64,000 nucleotides of DNA from an uncultured Pelagibacteraceae bacterium (GCA_902624455.1 CACNXQ010000001.1:1-64000); one strand, 5' to 3'; counted from the first letter of the stretch, positions 27,618-39,907 are shown. The notes: generated by a model from the letters alone, not told the origin. Program-made: numbers and translations.

Positions 27618-27642
27618 TAACATTTTTGATTGATAAATGTTA
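27618..27642. promoter_or_regulatory. Inverted repeat TAACATTT-N9-AAATGTTA upstream of the RND gene
   Basis: Perfect 8-bp arms at 27618-27625 and 27635-27642, about 40 bp before the RND start codon on the minus strand. A separate 12-bp palindrome ACTATTAATAGT lies at 27690-27701. Either may be an operator, but AT-rich palindromes arise easily by chance here. Confidence 0.4.
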
Positions 27643-27743
27643 GTCTATATATACATATTTGATTGTAAGTTAAAATCAATAACAGCATGACTATTAATAG
27701 TAATTATACTAATCTATTGATATTGTTTATAAAATAAGGATAA

Positions 27744-27765
27744 AAAATGAACGCCTGTTCATTTT
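27744..27765. promoter_or_regulatory. TetR-type operator-like palindrome AAAATGAAC-GCCT-GTTCATTTT
   Basis: A perfect inverted repeat with 9-bp arms and a 4-base centre, ending 39 bp before the diiron protein start at 27805. A possible -35 (TTGATA, 27717-27722) and an A-rich -10 region run directly into it, so a bound repressor would block transcription. The size and spacing resemble TetR/AcrR operators. No such regulator is encoded in the window. Confidence 0.6.
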
Positions 27766-27804
27766 AAATCTTTGAATATAACAAATATTATATATAATGG
27801 TCTT

Positions 27805-29001
27805 ATGGTTGAACTTAAACAAAGATTGGACTTCGCGAGAATAGTTGCTAAAGACCAACTGTTTAAAATTAAGAGAAAATGGCAGCTTACCCGTAGTGGC
27901 AAGAACTCCATGAATAAAGACCCTGCATATAATGCGGCAAATCCTAGTCACTTCATTCCAATGATTGAAGAAGATAGATACATTGAGCGTGTAGATAGTT
28001 TTGATAAAATGATATCTGCTACTCATAAACATTTTTGGGACCCAAATGATAAAGCTTACATTGATTTTGATGAGCCTTTTGATATGGAAAATGAATATAT
28101 TGTTGACCCAAGAGTTTTTTGTATGGAATTACGTGTTCCGTCAGTTGCGAATAAATTAAATGAACAACAAAAAATCAAATTGAATAATGAAAGTTTCAGA
28201 TGGGTTCTATCTCAAATTTTACATGGTGAACAAGGTGCATTATCACTCAGTGCTAGTCTGTGTCATATTTTGAAGGATCCAGGCGCTCAAGAATACGCTG
28301 CAAATCAAACTCGTGAAGAAGCAAGACATGTAACAGGCTTTACAAACTATATTAAAGCTCGATGGGGCTCGCCGTATCCTGTTGGCCCTACACTTGGAAG
28401 AATACTTGAACAGATAGTTTCATCAGATGTTGTATATAAAAAAATTGTAGGTATGCAGATGATGATTGAAGGTCTCGCAATGGGTGCATTTGGGATGGCT
28501 CATCAAGACACAAATGATCCTCTTTTAAAAACTCTCTTAAAATATACTATGAGTGACGAAGCCTTTCATCATAAATTCGGAAAGATATGGGCGGATAGAA
28601 CAGTTCCAAAACTCTCTGAGTCAGAGAGATACAAAGTCGAAGATTGGTCTGCCTCAATATTTAAGGATTTGTTATTCAATCTAGTTAATCCGTGGGAGAA
28701 AAAACCAATATATGAAAGTGTGGGCTTGGATCATAAGTTCGTAGCGGACGCATTTTTGAATGAGTTTGATCGTGACTCAGTTATCAAAGAAGAAATGCTT
28801 CAAAGTAATAATATCTTCAGAGTTCTATGTAAAACTCTACTAAAGGCTAACATAATCACAAAAAGAACGAAAAAGATGTATGCTGAATTTGTCGATATGG
28901 AGGAACTAAATGCTGAAGATGACGAAGTTGCTGGTATTGAAATCGCAAATGAGGGTATAGCAACTTTAGAAAAAATTAATCAAGCAAAAAAAGTAGCTTA
29001 A
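27805..29001 (+). CDS. Ferritin-like diiron protein (R2-like fold), unknown substrate
   Basis: A 398-residue helical protein. I chose ATG 27805 (MVELKQRLDFARIVAKDQ) over a TTG at 27772. The four-helix diiron pattern is visible: LHGEQGALSL (first glutamate), REEARHVTGF (ExxH), MMIEGLAMGAF (third glutamate) and SDEAFHHKFG (second ExxH). This is the ligand set of ferritin-like oxygenases or desaturases such as AurF or acyl desaturases, though I cannot place it in one named family. An N-terminal extension of about 90 residues and a C-terminal tail of about 110 residues flank the core. It is divergent from the RND exporter with a shared operator-like palindrome, so both may respond to one hydrophobic compound; that is inference. 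Confidence 0.78.
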   Translation: MVELKQRLDFARIVAKDQLFKIKRKWQLTRSGKNSMNKDPAYNAANPSHFIPMIEEDRYIERVDSFDKMISATHKHFWDPNDKAYIDFDEPFDMENEYIVDPRVFCMELRVPSVANKLNEQQKIKLNNESFRWVLSQILHGEQGALSLSASLCHILKDPGAQEYAANQTREEARHVTGFTNYIKARWGSPYPVGPTLGRILEQIVSSDVVYKKIVGMQMMIEGLAMGAFGMAHQDTNDPLLKTLLKYTMSDEAFHHKFGKIWADRTVPKLSESERYKVEDWSASIFKDLLFNLVNPWEKKPIYESVGLDHKFVADAFLNEFDRDSVIKEEMLQSNNIFRVLCKTLLKANIITKRTKKMYAEFVDMEELNAEDDEVAGIEIANEGIATLEKINQAKKVA

Positions 29002-29008
29002 GTATTTA

Positions 29009-29572
29009 CTATTTAGGAGATCTTTTCTGAAGTATTCTTTGTAGTGTCCTACGATGCATTTTCAACCTTCTTGCTGTCTCGGAAACATTTCTATTACATA
29101 ATTCATAGACTCTCAAAATATGTTCCCACTTAACTCTATCAGCCGACATTGGATTAACAGGAGGTTCTGGATTTGAGTCATAAGGAGCGAGCAAAGCTGA
29201 CTCAATATCATCAGCATTAGCTGGTTTAGCTAGATAATCACAAGCACCTTCTTTAACTGCTGCAACAGCTGTAGGTATATTACCATATCCAGTGAGCATA
29301 ACAATTTTACTGTCTGATCTGTTACTTGAAATCATAGATACAATCTGTAGACCATTACCGTCGTTTAGCCTTAAATCTATTACAGCATATTTTGGTACAC
29401 TTTTTTTTAACAAAGACTCTGCTTCTGCAACTGAAGCTGCTCCAAAAGGCTTAAAACCTTTTCTTTCCATTGCTGTAATCAATCTATTCCTGAAAATATC
29501 GTCATCATCGAGAACCAGCAAACTCTTATCGCCGCTTTCGTAAGATTTTAAGTCATTCATATTGTTAATCAT
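29009..29572 (-). CDS. regA: Redox response regulator RegA (PrrA/ActR)
   Basis: A 187-residue regulator with receiver domain (LLVLDDDDIFRNRL, phospho-acceptor in YAVIDLRLNDGNG, KMVMLTGYG-like VMLTGYGNIPTA) and a short Fis-like DNA-binding domain whose C-terminus RRLKMHRRTLQRILQKRSPK is nearly invariant in RegA proteins. It partners RegB, whose gene overlaps it by 8 bp upstream. RegA controls respiration and other redox-linked genes in alphaproteobacteria. Its end lies 7 bp from the convergent diiron gene. Confidence 0.95.
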   Translation of the reverse strand: MINNMNDLKSYESGDKSLLVLDDDDIFRNRLITAMERKGFKPFGAASVAEAESLLKKSVPKYAVIDLRLNDGNGLQIVSMISSNRSDSKIVMLTGYGNIPTAVAAVKEGACDYLAKPANADDIESALLAPYDSNPEPPVNPMSADRVKWEHILRVYELCNRNVSETARRLKMHRRTLQRILQKRSPK

Positions 29573-30863
29573 TTATACCAATGGCTTTTTTTTGAAGTTT
29601 TATCTGCACATGGCCACCTAAGTTGCTTTCTTTTATAAAAGTAATTTCACTAGAGAATTTGGCAAGTAGATTTTTTGAAATAAATAAGCCAAGTCCAAGA
29701 CCAGGATTTTCTGCCTCATTATTATTTCTCAAATAGGGTTCACCTAGAAGAGGAAAGATTTCACTAGGAAATCCTGGTCCATCATCTATCACCTCAATCA
29801 AGATAAATTGATCATCATCTAAAAGATTAATAGTAATTTTTTTCTTTGAAAATTTGACTGCATTATCAATGATGTTGGTTAAGGATTGAATAAGTTCAGG
29901 AGATCTTGTGACAGTAATATTCTTATCATCAAAATAACTATCACAATTCACATCAAAAATTATATCAACTTTCTGGTAATAACTTACAATTTCATTTATC
30001 AACCTTTTAAAATCTAGCTGATTTATAAATTCATTGCTATTATTTGAAAGTTTATTTGTCCTTAATCTCTCAAGTATTTCGCTACATCTTTTTACTTGAG
30101 ATTGAATGACTTCTAAATCATTTTGTATATTTTGATCTAAATTTTTATTTATTGTTAATTCTTTAGAGATTATTGAAATAGTTGACAGTGGAGTGCCAAG
30201 TTCGTGCACTGCTGCTGCAGTGAGGCTCATTATTGCCGAAACTTTCTCTTCATTAGATAATGAAAGTTGTGTTTGTTGTAAAGCCTTTCTTGTTTTTCTA
30301 GACTCATGAGCTACTCTAAAACAATAGGCTGTGATAAAAACAGATGCAATTATAAGTGCATCCCATATCAAAAAGATTTCAAACTTTGAGAAATTATTTC
30401 TACTTATACCAAGTGAACTACTCTCTAAAGGATAGTAATAAATTGAAAGAATAGAGAATGATAGAATTGCAATTAATGTAATTAAAATTGTTCTCCTCAA
30501 ATCTAAATATGTTGCCGATATAACGAGTGGTGCCAAAATAAGTACACTAAAAGGGTTAGTTAGACCTCCAGTAAAATATAGAAGCAAAATTAATTGCACT
30601 AGATCATAAACTAAATAAAAAAATGTTTCATTAAAGTTTAATATTTTTGTTACCGGGTATCGAATTGATACTGTTATATTTAGTAAAACACTGCCAAAGA
30701 TAAGAAGAAGGGCCAAAAAAATGTTAAAGGATATTTCAAAATAGAAGAAAGCAATTAGGACCGCAAATAATTGTCCAAAAATTGCTATCCAACGAATTAA
30801 ATTTAATGTTCTTAGTTTAAGATTTTCTTCTTGTTCAACAGCTTCTTTTAAATAATCAATCAA
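29565..30863 (-). CDS. regB: Redox sensor histidine kinase RegB (PrrB/ActS)
   Basis: A 432-residue membrane kinase with six N-terminal helices. The quinone-sensing heptapeptide GGLTNPF is at 99-105, the H box AAVHELGTPLSTIS places the phospho-accepting histidine at 220, and the redox cysteine in KRCSEIL is at 260. The 40-residue distance between these two equals that between H225 and C265 of Rhodobacter RegB. ATPase motifs DNAVKFSK, DDGPGF and GLGLGLFISK are intact. It starts at TTG and is divergent from the YgjP-like gene by about 49 bp. It should sense quinone redox state. Confidence 0.95.
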   Translation of the reverse strand: MIDYLKEAVEQEENLKLRTLNLIRWIAIFGQLFAVLIAFFYFEISFNIFLALLLIFGSVLLNITVSIRYPVTKILNFNETFFYLVYDLVQLILLLYFTGGLTNPFSVLILAPLVISATYLDLRRTILITLIAILSFSILSIYYYPLESSSLGISRNNFSKFEIFLIWDALIIASVFITAYCFRVAHESRKTRKALQQTQLSLSNEEKVSAIMSLTAAAVHELGTPLSTISIISKELTINKNLDQNIQNDLEVIQSQVKRCSEILERLRTNKLSNNSNEFINQLDFKRLINEIVSYYQKVDIIFDVNCDSYFDDKNITVTRSPELIQSLTNIIDNAVKFSKKKITINLLDDDQFILIEVIDDGPGFPSEIFPLLGEPYLRNNNEAENPGLGLGLFISKNLLAKFSSEITFIKESNLGGHVQIKLQKKAIGIND

Positions 30864-30912
30864 AATAATCTTTATTTATATTTTTTTATACTTATATAAT
30901 TAATTATTGATA

Positions 30913-34043
<3,131 letters not shown>

Positions 34044-34050
34044 TCAGTAA

Positions 34051-35166
34051 CTATATAGTATTTTTTATATCAAAGAAAACTGTTTGCTGTTTAAACCCTG
34101 TAAACAAATCACTTGAAACTCCTGTTAGCCATACATGACTATTAAGGTGTCTTATTTCCTCGTAGAGCTTTTTTTTATGCTCATCATCTAAGTGCGCCAT
34201 CGCTTCATCAATTAGCAATATGACATGATTCTTGTTGCCACGTTCCTTTATCAATGTAGCAACAGCAAAAATAATTGAAATAAGCATAGATTTTTGCTCA
34301 CCAGACGAACAATATTTGGCCTCAACTTTGTCATCCTCCCCCATTTGAATACTAACATTTAGAGAATTTACACCTAGATTAAGTCGGTTTGATTTTAAAT
34401 CAATTTCTCTATTTTTATAAAGTTCTTGAATATATAATTGAACAAATTCGTCTTTCTCAATTTTATTGCTAAATAAATTATTTTTATAGTCTAATTCAAT
34501 TTGGCACTGTGTAATTAGTTGAAATTTATTTTTTAATTTTTCATTAATCAGTTCAGTATATTTTTGCCTAGATATAAAGAGATAATAAGATAATTCAGCA
34601 ATTTTTTTTTCGATGCTGGAAATCCATTGTTGATCTATATTATCTAGTTTTAATAATTTTATTCTTTCTCTGATTAATCTTTGCAAATTTGAATATAATT
34701 TCAAATGCTCTTTATTCAGATTAAATATCAGCCGATCGATAAAATTTCTTTTTTCTGAATTACTTTGAATCATTACCTTTTCCATAATTGGCGTTACCCA
34801 TAGAATATTTAAGTAGTCAAGAATTTCTACATTCTTAATTTTTTCATTATCAACTTTAAAACAATTAATTGATTTATTTTCTTTATTGAATGTTTTTGAA
34901 AGATTGATTGATCCATTTTTATATTTCAAGGAAATGATAATTTCAAAGCACCCATCAGTTGACTTCTTATTTATTAAATCCTCCTGATTTGAACTTCTCA
35001 ATCCTTTTCCAGGAGAAAATAACGAAATGGCTTCGAGAATATTTGTTTTCCCAACACCATTGTCTCCATTTAGTACAACAATTGCCTCGCTATTATTTAA
35101 TTTATATTGAGTGTGATTTCTAAAATTTTTAATTGTTATTTGTTCAACTAATATTTCTGGATGCAT
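34051..35166 (-). CDS. recF: DNA replication and repair protein RecF
   Basis: A 371-residue SMC-like ATPase that helps load RecA at gaps and restart forks. Walker A LNGDNGVGKTNILEAIS is near residue 32; the ABC-type signature CSSGEQKSMLISIIFA and Walker B ILLIDEAMAHLD are in the C-terminal third. The start codon directly follows the dnaN stop codon with no spacer, and gyrB begins 7 bp after the end, so the cluster is one transcript. Confidence 0.95.
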   Translation of the reverse strand: MHPEILVEQITIKNFRNHTQYKLNNSEAIVVLNGDNGVGKTNILEAISLFSPGKGLRSSNQEDLINKKSTDGCFEIIISLKYKNGSINLSKTFNKENKSINCFKVDNEKIKNVEILDYLNILWVTPIMEKVMIQSNSEKRNFIDRLIFNLNKEHLKLYSNLQRLIRERIKLLKLDNIDQQWISSIEKKIAELSYYLFISRQKYTELINEKLKNKFQLITQCQIELDYKNNLFSNKIEKDEFVQLYIQELYKNREIDLKSNRLNLGVNSLNVSIQMGEDDKVEAKYCSSGEQKSMLISIIFAVATLIKERGNKNHVILLIDEAMAHLDDEHKKKLYEEIRHLNSHVWLTGVSSDLFTGFKQQTVFFDIKNTI

Positions 35167-36294
35167 TTATATACGCATTGGCATTAAAACGAAGAATGAG
35201 TTTTCATCACTTTTATCCACAATAATAGCTGGCGATATTGAGTCTAAAATACTTACATTTATATCTTCACCATCTACTTCATTACATATGTCGATTAGGT
35301 ACTTAGAATTAAAACCAATTTCTACATCATCTTGATTGTAATTTACATCAAGTTCTTCGTCAGCAAATCCTTTAGTTTGACTTTCAACACTCAGGAGAAG
35401 TTTATTTTGATTTAATATTAATTTAATTGCTTTTGATTTCATTTCTTCATTTATTGCTACTGCTGATACTCTGTCAATTGCACTTTTGAGATCATCTGTT
35501 TTAGTAGAAAAATTTTTGTCATTATTTTTAGGAACAACTTTTGTGTAGTCGGGAAATGTTCCGTCTATTACTTTTGATATAATCTTAAAGTTTCCAAACG
35601 AGACTTTAATCTTGTTTTCATTAAGTGAAATATTTATATCTCCCTCGGCATCATCAAGTGATTTTCTTAGTTCGAAGATCGTTTTCTTTGGTATAATTAG
35701 GCCCTTTATGTCATCTGCTCCCTGAGGTAATGGTATATCGTATTGAGCTAATCTGTGACCATCAGTTGCAACTGCTCTCAATAGAGAAATATTATCTTTT
35801 TCGGCTTTATGAAAAAAAATACCATTTAAATAATATCTTGCTTCTTCATTTGAAATCGCAAATTTTGTTTTATCAATCATTCTGCTCAATTCTTGGGCAG
35901 TCAAAACAAAATTGATATTTAAATCACTATCATTAATTATAGGAAAATCGTCAGTTTTTATTGTAGATAATTTAAATTTAGAACGACCACAATTTATCAG
36001 CAGTAAGGAGTCATCTTCATTATGTGAAATATGTACATCTGATCCACCCGGTAACCTTTTAACAATTTCATATAATGTAGCTGCCGATACTGATGTTTCA
36101 CCGCCAATATTAATATCTGCACTAATGCTTTCCGAACAATATATATCAAGATTTGTTGAAGATAGATTAACTAAATCATCTGATGATCTTATTATGATGT
36201 TAGATAAAATTGGTAAAGTATGTCTCACTTCTATTATTCCGTAAATATGATTAAGACATTTAAGTAAATCAGTACTATTTAATTTAAATTCCAT
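35167..36294 (-). CDS. dnaN: DNA polymerase III sliding clamp (beta subunit)
   Basis: A 375-residue clamp with the usual three repeated domains of about 120 residues. Typical segments are LNHIYGIIEVRHTLPILSNI at the start, VATDGHRLAQYDIPLP in the middle and the C-terminus SPAIIVDKSDENSFFVLMPM, whose final hydrophobic residues form the partner-binding pocket. Lies 18 bp after dnaA and abuts recF. Confidence 0.96.
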   Translation of the reverse strand: MEFKLNSTDLLKCLNHIYGIIEVRHTLPILSNIIIRSSDDLVNLSSTNLDIYCSESISADINIGGETSVSAATLYEIVKRLPGGSDVHISHNEDDSLLLINCGRSKFKLSTIKTDDFPIINDSDLNINFVLTAQELSRMIDKTKFAISNEEARYYLNGIFFHKAEKDNISLLRAVATDGHRLAQYDIPLPQGADDIKGLIIPKKTIFELRKSLDDAEGDINISLNENKIKVSFGNFKIISKVIDGTFPDYTKVVPKNNDKNFSTKTDDLKSAIDRVSAVAINEEMKSKAIKLILNQNKLLLSVESQTKGFADEELDVNYNQDDVEIGFNSKYLIDICNEVDGEDINVSILDSISPAIIVDKSDENSFFVLMPMRI

Positions 36295-36312
36295 AATATA
36301 TAGCTAATAATT

Positions 36313-37725
36313 TTAAATAGATGTCAGCATCTGCGTAATTAAATTGATATCCTCGTCGAACTTTACATTACTACTTTTGAGCTCATCAATTTTTTTAACA
36401 GCATGAATTACAGTTGTGTGATCTCTACCACCAAACTTTCTACCAATCTCAGGCAAAGATCGCGTTGTCAATTTTTTTGATAGGTACATAGCAATCTGCC
36501 TAGGCCTTGCAAATGATCGAATTCGCTTACTTGAAATTAAATCCTCATTTTTAATATTATAGTAACTTGCAACTTTGTTTTGTATTTCATCAATTGTAAT
36601 TCTTTTTACATTAGATTTTAATAAATCTTTTAAAACTGACTTAGTTATTTCAAGATCAATTTTTTTGCCAAGAATATTTGAGAACGCAAAAACCTTATTT
36701 AAAGCACCTTCTAATTCACGTATATTTGCTGTGATTGTTTTTGCCAAAAATTCAAGAATACTATTTTCTAGTCCAAAACTACTTGGATTTTTGATTTTTA
36801 ATTCATTGTATTTTTGCTTAAGAATTGAGTATCGTAACTCAAAAGCTGAAGGCATTATATCCACCACCAATCCTCCACCAAGTCTTGATTTCATTCTATC
36901 ATCAAAACTTGATAGGTCATTTGGTGACCTGTCTGCAGATACAACAATTTTTTTATTCAAATCTAATAAAGAGTTGAATGTATGGAAAAACTCTTCTTGA
37001 GTTGACACTTTCCCAATCATAAATTGAACATCATCTAAAATTAAAATATCTGCTGAACGAATTTTGTGTTTAAAAGACATTGTGTCTTTTTGGCGTAGAG
37101 ATTTTATAAATTGAAACATAAATCTTTCAGCAGATAAATAAATTACTTTTAATTCTGGATTATTATTTCTTACATGCCACGCAATTGCATGCATAAGATG
37201 GGTTTTTCCAAGGCCCACTCCTCCGTAAATATACAGTGGATTGTACTCATAATTATTTATTGAATTTGCCATAGATTTTGCTGAAGCAAATGCTAATTCA
37301 TTAGAAGAACCAACAACAAATTTTTCAAAAGTAAATCTTTCATCCAACGGCCAGTCTTCTTTGAGTTTATTTAATTTAGAAATATCATTTAAGTTATTCT
37401 GAGATAGATCAGAACTATCAATAGAATGCATATTTGCTGATAAAGAATTATCTATATTAATTTTAACTCTTCTTATCTCTGAATTTTCGTTATTAAGAAA
37501 ATATATAATCTTATCCAAGTAATGTGATGTTATCCAATCTCTGGTGAACCTTGAAGGAACTATAAAATGAATGGTATCTCCTTCAAGATGTCTAATTGAA
37601 ATATTTTTTATCCAACTATTGAAAACTTCGTTTCCATATTCTGTATTAAGTTTTTTTAGAACATTTCCCCATTGTTCTTTTAAACTTATATCAGGTAATT
37701 TTTTTTGATTTATATCTTGATACAT
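36313..37725 (-). CDS. dnaA: Chromosomal replication initiator DnaA
   Basis: A 470-residue AAA+ initiator. Domain I (WGNVLKKLNTEYGNEVFNSW) begins about residue 20; Walker A YGGVGLGKTHLMHAIAWHV about 168; Walker B ILILDDVQFM; sensor region DDRMKSRLGGGLVVDI; and the C-terminal DNA-binding signature FGGRDHTTVIHAVKKI about residue 435. All functional parts are present. It leads the dnaA-dnaN-recF-gyrB series, the order thought ancestral in bacteria. The upstream 319-bp gap separates it from rpsT. Confidence 0.97.
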   Translation of the reverse strand: MYQDINQKKLPDISLKEQWGNVLKKLNTEYGNEVFNSWIKNISIRHLEGDTIHFIVPSRFTRDWITSHYLDKIIYFLNNENSEIRRVKINIDNSLSANMHSIDSSDLSQNNLNDISKLNKLKEDWPLDERFTFEKFVVGSSNELAFASAKSMANSINNYEYNPLYIYGGVGLGKTHLMHAIAWHVRNNNPELKVIYLSAERFMFQFIKSLRQKDTMSFKHKIRSADILILDDVQFMIGKVSTQEEFFHTFNSLLDLNKKIVVSADRSPNDLSSFDDRMKSRLGGGLVVDIMPSAFELRYSILKQKYNELKIKNPSSFGLENSILEFLAKTITANIRELEGALNKVFAFSNILGKKIDLEITKSVLKDLLKSNVKRITIDEIQNKVASYYNIKNEDLISSKRIRSFARPRQIAMYLSKKLTTRSLPEIGRKFGGRDHTTVIHAVKKIDELKSSNVKFDEDINLITQMLTSI

Positions 37726-38044
37726 TTAATTAAAGCCCCGTTATCTATAAAAATCTTAACTAATTTAAAAAAAAAACATAATGAAATATTAAATTATTTT
37801 GACATTTAAATTTACGCCAAAAGTAATTGTCCAATTTATCAAAACATAAATTGGGTCGTTCATTAAATTTTATTTGAGTAATTAAAAAAAGATTTTTTAA
37901 TCAGAAATAAGTTATCGTTAATAAAAATGAATCGCAATAACTAAAACTATTTTTTTACAGATATAATTTATTCATAATTTAAAAGACAGTGCTGGCACGC
38001 GACTTCCATTATATGACTTAACTAACGGATAATATTTAACGAAT
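37726..38044. promoter_or_regulatory. Gene-free region between rpsT and dnaA: dnaA promoter region with an inverted repeat
   Basis: This 319-bp gap is the longest in the window and very AT-rich. It contains a perfect 9-bp inverted repeat CCAATTTAT-N6-ATAAATTGG at 37831-37854 and AT tracts. I searched for DnaA boxes (TTATNCACA) and found only weak matches, the best being TTATTCATA near 37968 with one mismatch and TTATCTATA at 37741 with two. It most likely holds the dnaA promoter. No open reading frame of note and no RNA gene were seen. Confidence 0.5.
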
Positions 38045-38308
38045 CTATTTGAGTGATTTTATTTTACCAGCTAAACGTGATATTTTTCTGGAAGCAGTGT
38101 TTTTATGAAGGATATTTTTTGACACTGCTGACATTATTTCAGACTCGGCTAAACTTAAGGCACTTTTGGCCTCTTTTGCATCCTTATTCTCGATGAGCTG
38201 CTCTACTTTTTTAATATAAGTTCTATATCTGTTTTTGACAGATTTGTTTATAAGTGTTTTGTTTCTTATCTCTCTAACTTTAGCTTTTGCAGACTTAGTA
38301 TTTGCCAT
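38045..38308 (-). CDS. rpsT: 30S ribosomal protein S20
   Basis: An 87-residue basic, helical ribosomal protein. The start MANTKSAKAKVREIRNK and the late HKNTASRKISRLAGKIKSL match S20. It is 27 bp downstream of mutM on the same strand and upstream of dnaA, an arrangement common in alphaproteobacteria. Confidence 0.95.
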   Translation of the reverse strand: MANTKSAKAKVREIRNKTLINKSVKNRYRTYIKKVEQLIENKDAKEAKSALSLAESEIMSAVSKNILHKNTASRKISRLAGKIKSLK

Positions 38309-38335
38309 AGTAATTATATTTTAGTTTTTAAATCT

Positions 38336-39166
38336 CTATTTTTGACATTTTGGACACATAAATGTCGATCTGTTCGATATTACTATTCTGATTATGAGAG
38401 AGTTACAAGATTTATTTAAACATTTTAAGCCATCTCTTCCATAAACTTTGACATTATTTTGATAATTTCCCAAATTACCACTTACAAGAGCGTAATCATT
38501 TATACTGGAACCGCCTAATTTGATTGATTTCTTCAAAACAAATTTAATCGCTTTGACAAGAAGGTTGAGTTGTAAACTTGTCAGCCTACAACCCTCTTTA
38601 AGAGGATCAATTTTTGAAATAAAAAGTGCTTCAGAAGCATAAATATTTCCAACCCCAACAAGATATTTTTGGTTCATTATTATTGATTTAATATTTGATT
38701 TTTTTTTATTGCAAATTAACTTCAATGCAGTTGAGTTAAAATTTTTTGTTAATGGCTCAATACCTAAATTTTTGACAAATTTAAGATCGAGAAACTCTTC
38801 AGTTTTTACTATTTGTATCAAACCAAATTTCCTTGGATCAAAATATTTCAAAAAACAATTTTCTGTAAAACAAATAATGAAATGGTTATGTTTAGATTCT
38901 TTTTTTTCATTATTTTTATTTAAGATTATTCTTCCTGACATACCAAGATGTATAATGAGGGTATTATTATTAGATAAATTAATAATTATATACTTTGCAA
39001 CTCTCTTTATATTTAGAACATGTGAATCTTTAATTTTCTGATTGATTTTAGTATCGATTGGATATCGTAATTTAGTTGTAAATTTTTTAAATTTTATGAT
39101 TTTTTTACCGATTAATATGTCTTTAATCCCATTAACAACAGTCTGAACTTCAGGTAATTCGGGCAT
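38336..39166 (-). CDS. mutM: Formamidopyrimidine-DNA glycosylase
   Basis: A 276-residue repair enzyme that removes 8-oxoguanine and cuts the strand. The N-terminus MPELPEVQTVVNG carries the catalytic proline 2 and glutamate 3; the lesion-loop region KYLVGVGNIYASEALF and the C-terminal zinc finger (CLNKSC ... FMCPKC) are intact. It is divergent from ubiE across 66 bp and followed by rpsT. Confidence 0.96.
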   Translation of the reverse strand: MPELPEVQTVVNGIKDILIGKKIIKFKKFTTKLRYPIDTKINQKIKDSHVLNIKRVAKYIIINLSNNNTLIIHLGMSGRIILNKNNEKKESKHNHFIICFTENCFLKYFDPRKFGLIQIVKTEEFLDLKFVKNLGIEPLTKNFNSTALKLICNKKKSNIKSIIMNQKYLVGVGNIYASEALFISKIDPLKEGCRLTSLQLNLLVKAIKFVLKKSIKLGGSSINDYALVSGNLGNYQNNVKVYGRDGLKCLNKSCNSLIIRIVISNRSTFMCPKCQK

Positions 39167-39232
39167 CTTTTTTTCTATTTGTTTTTTATTCTCTTTAAGA
39201 TAATTAATACATTCTATTAATAAAATAATGAA

Positions 39233-39907
39233 ATGAAAACACAGGAAGTATTTAATAAAGTTGCCAACAAATATGACTTAATGAATGATGTTATGTCATT
39301 TGGTGCTCATAGATTTTGGAAAGAACTTTTAATTGATTGGCTCTCACCAAAAAATAAAATGAATATAGTGGATGTTGCAGGTGGAACAGGAGATATTGCG
39401 AGAAGAATTCTTAAAAGATTAGACGGTAACAGTATGATTACTGTATGTGACCCTAACAAAGAAATGATCAATGAAGGAAAAAAAATAAAAAAATATAAAG
39501 ATAAAATTAAATGGATCGTCGCACCCGCTGAAAAGCTACCATTTGAAGATAATTCATTTGATGTATACATTGTTTCATTTGGTGTAAGAAATTTTTCAAA
39601 TATCGATAAAGCTTTGAGTGAAGCATATCGAATTTTAAAACCTGGAGGAAGATTTCTTTGTTTAGAATTTTCAAAAATTCAAAATAAAAACATTAATCAG
39701 TTATATCAATACTATTCTAAAACTATACCTGTCTTTGGCAAAATCATTGTTGGTGATGAAAAACCTTATGAATATTTAACTAGAACAATAAAAAAATTTC
39801 ATGGACAAAATGAATTTAAATCTATTTTAGAAAAAATAAATTTTGAAAAAGTTGAATACCGGAACATATTTAATGGAGTAGTAGCAATACATTCTGCTTA
39901 TAAATGA
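39233..39907 (+). CDS. ubiE: Ubiquinone/menaquinone biosynthesis C-methyltransferase UbiE
   Basis: A 224-residue SAM-dependent enzyme that C-methylates the quinone ring. Marks: KVANKYDLMNDVMSFGAHRF at the start, SAM-binding VDVAGGTGDIARRIL near residue 45, and IVSFGVRNFSNIDKALSEA. Its stop codon overlaps the ubiB start by 4 bp (ATGA), so the pair is translationally coupled. With RegB (quinone sensing) the window indicates a ubiquinone-based respiratory chain. Confidence 0.95.
   Translation: MKTQEVFNKVANKYDLMNDVMSFGAHRFWKELLIDWLSPKNKMNIVDVAGGTGDIARRILKRLDGNSMITVCDPNKEMINEGKKIKKYKDKIKWIVAPAEKLPFEDNSFDVYIVSFGVRNFSNIDKALSEAYRILKPGGRFLCLEFSKIQNKNINQLYQYYSKTIPVFGKIIVGDEKPYEYLTRTIKKFHGQNEFKSILEKINFEKVEYRNIFNGVVAIHSAYK

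Noticed and set aside
27578-27743. tRNA or small RNA gene in the RND-diiron gap
   Set aside because: No cloverleaf, no GTTC-type T-loop in place and no terminator; the palindromes are short and better read as operators.
27727-28032. Minus-strand 101-residue frame over the RND/diiron promoter
   Set aside because: It lies antisense to the diiron gene and covers the palindrome; composition is that of a shadow frame.
37876-37901. Terminator at ATTAAAAAAAGATTTTTTAAT in the rpsT-dnaA gap
   Set aside because: The stem is only A-T pairs with a tiny loop and no G-C core, so it would be too weak for intrinsic termination.
37726-38044. Replication origin (oriC) beside dnaA
   Set aside because: Only one- and two-mismatch DnaA boxes, no clear cluster, and the gene strand bias continues unchanged across the gap.
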